Assembly (NCBI GenBank): GCA_027604665.1
Contig: JADGIZ010000023.1
Location: forward strand, 1-43,718
DNA: 43,718 nt
Direction of reading: 5' to 3'
From: Polyrhizophydium stewartii
Taxonomy: Eukaryota; Chytridiomycota; Chytridiomycetes; Rhizophydiales
Shown piece after piece: positions 43,006 through 43,718 of the stretch. The stretch's first letter is position 1; each line of letters starts with the position of its first letter. Position numbers and translations under genes: made by a program. The notes beneath the pieces were generated by a model that made no database searches, was not told where the DNA came from, and saw only the letters and a program-made list of their open reading frames with translations.

Positions 43006-43718
43006 TCAATTGCGGTTGTAGATGAAATGAACGCCAAAGTTAACTGCAACGGCGACAAAGACGACCGTGACCATGACGAGGGAGCCGACCATATCCTCGT
43101 ACGCGAGGCCCTTGTCTGTCAGGACGCACGTACGAGCGCAAACAAGATGTAGAGCATGAAGAGGCGCACATGTACATGCAAGAGCCGGAAGAGGCCAGAG
43201 TAAGCATCACGGCGATGGCGATGGCGACGGCGATGAAGTCGACGCACCCTTCTTCTGCAGCTGGTCTCCGCGCTTGTTGAACTGGATGAGCGAATAGAAC
43301 ATGAGAGCGGTGGTCAGGACGCCAAAGACGATGGCGACGATATGGCTAAACGTGCCGCCAAAGTTGAGCAGGCCGATGGAGACGGCGCCGAGCATGAGCG
43401 TCACTGCGGCATGCGGTGGGTCAGCGACTCGGGCGACACACGGGGGCTCTGGCGGCTCTGGCGGCTCTGGCGGCGGCAGAAGCGGCTGCTGCTGCGCATC
43501 GCATGACGGCGCAGACCGGCGCTCGGCATGCGGGCGTGCGGTCGTGCTGGTGGGAGCAGGCTGCCGCAGCGGGCAGGCAGCGTTGCGGGGGGGGGAGGCC
43601 GCCGCCTCGACGATGCCAAGGGCGGCGGACGCACTGCTCATCCACGACAGGAACGTGCGCTCGTTGGCAAAGAAGCCCTTTGGGCTGGGCGGGATGGTCA
43701 CGACGGGTGCGGCAGCAG
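43006..43718 (-). CDS. VTC1: Vacuolar transporter chaperone subunit Vtc1, 5' end missing
   Basis: Vtc1 is the small three-helix membrane subunit (DUF202) of the vacuolar polyphosphate polymerase complex. Exons are 43718-43635 (open at the edge), 43403-43248 and 43115-43006. The conserved start region FFANERTFLSWM joins after a 231-nt intron to MTLMLGAVSIGLLNFGG, then VAIVFGVLTTALMFYSLIQF, then a basic loop KRGDQLQKK, and the last exon DKGLAYEDMVGSLVMVTVVF ends in HFIYNRN. The three hydrophobic segments and FFANERTFLSW are diagnostic. Both introns have GTGCGT donors and CTGAC branch sites. The first ~10-30 residues are off the right edge. Confidence 0.9.

Noticed and set aside
1..43718. tRNA, rRNA, CRISPR array, transposon or viral insertion
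   Set aside because: I saw no cloverleaf-like block with a T-loop GGTTCGA signature, no spaced repeats, and no integrase, transposase or reverse transcriptase motifs.

Overview
This is a GC-rich, gene-dense, intron-rich eukaryotic nuclear window, not a bacterial one. Most introns I could reconstruct are 58-165 nt. They begin GTGCGT, GTGAGT or similar, usually carry a CTGAC-like branch site and end in AG; a few begin with GC. Several products point to a fungus: the fungal-type complex I 21 kDa subunit, Vtc1, Wss1, Sec5 and a Net1/Dnt1-type N-terminal domain. A four-domain adenylate kinase with an RIIa/DPY-30-like N terminus resembles the enzymes of eukaryotic flagella. I therefore infer an early-diverging zoosporic (chytrid or blastoclad grade) fungus; no species is named.

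Layout, left to right: V-ATPase subunit d (3' part, +); ornithine carbamoyltransferase (-); 20-exon tetra-adenylate kinase (-); exocyst SEC5 (-); a HutD-aspartoacylase fusion (+); complex I 21 kDa subunit (-); MoaD/MOCS2A (-); WDR24/Sea2 of the GATOR2/SEACAT complex (+); METTL22-like methyltransferase (-); Net1/Dnt1-like nucleolar protein (-); two unrecognised genes (-); pICln (-); PPC decarboxylase (+); glutamate 5-kinase (-); a 1,420-residue disordered orphan (-); NAD(P)HX epimerase (-); La protein (+); Wss1 metalloprotease (+); FHIT (-); Vtc1 (-, cut by the right edge).

Most genes are unrelated housekeeping genes packed with 50-300 bp between them, often divergent over very short shared promoters (47 bp between pICln and PPCDC, 70 bp between NAXE and La). 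Two links are worth noting: OTC (arginine) and glutamate 5-kinase (proline) both belong to glutamate-family amino-acid metabolism, and V-ATPase, WDR24 and Vtc1 all act at the vacuole. Neither link implies an operon.

The most unusual items are three 15-nt microexons, each encoding most of the ATP-binding P-loop in tandem adenylate kinase domains; a single-reading-frame HutD plus aspartoacylase fusion; a 19-bp triplicated leader on OTC that carries AUG-UGA mini-ORFs in all three frames; and several GC-AG introns. Exon models marked as complete were checked by hand for phase and total length divisible by three. All identities come from recalled family motifs, not from database searches.
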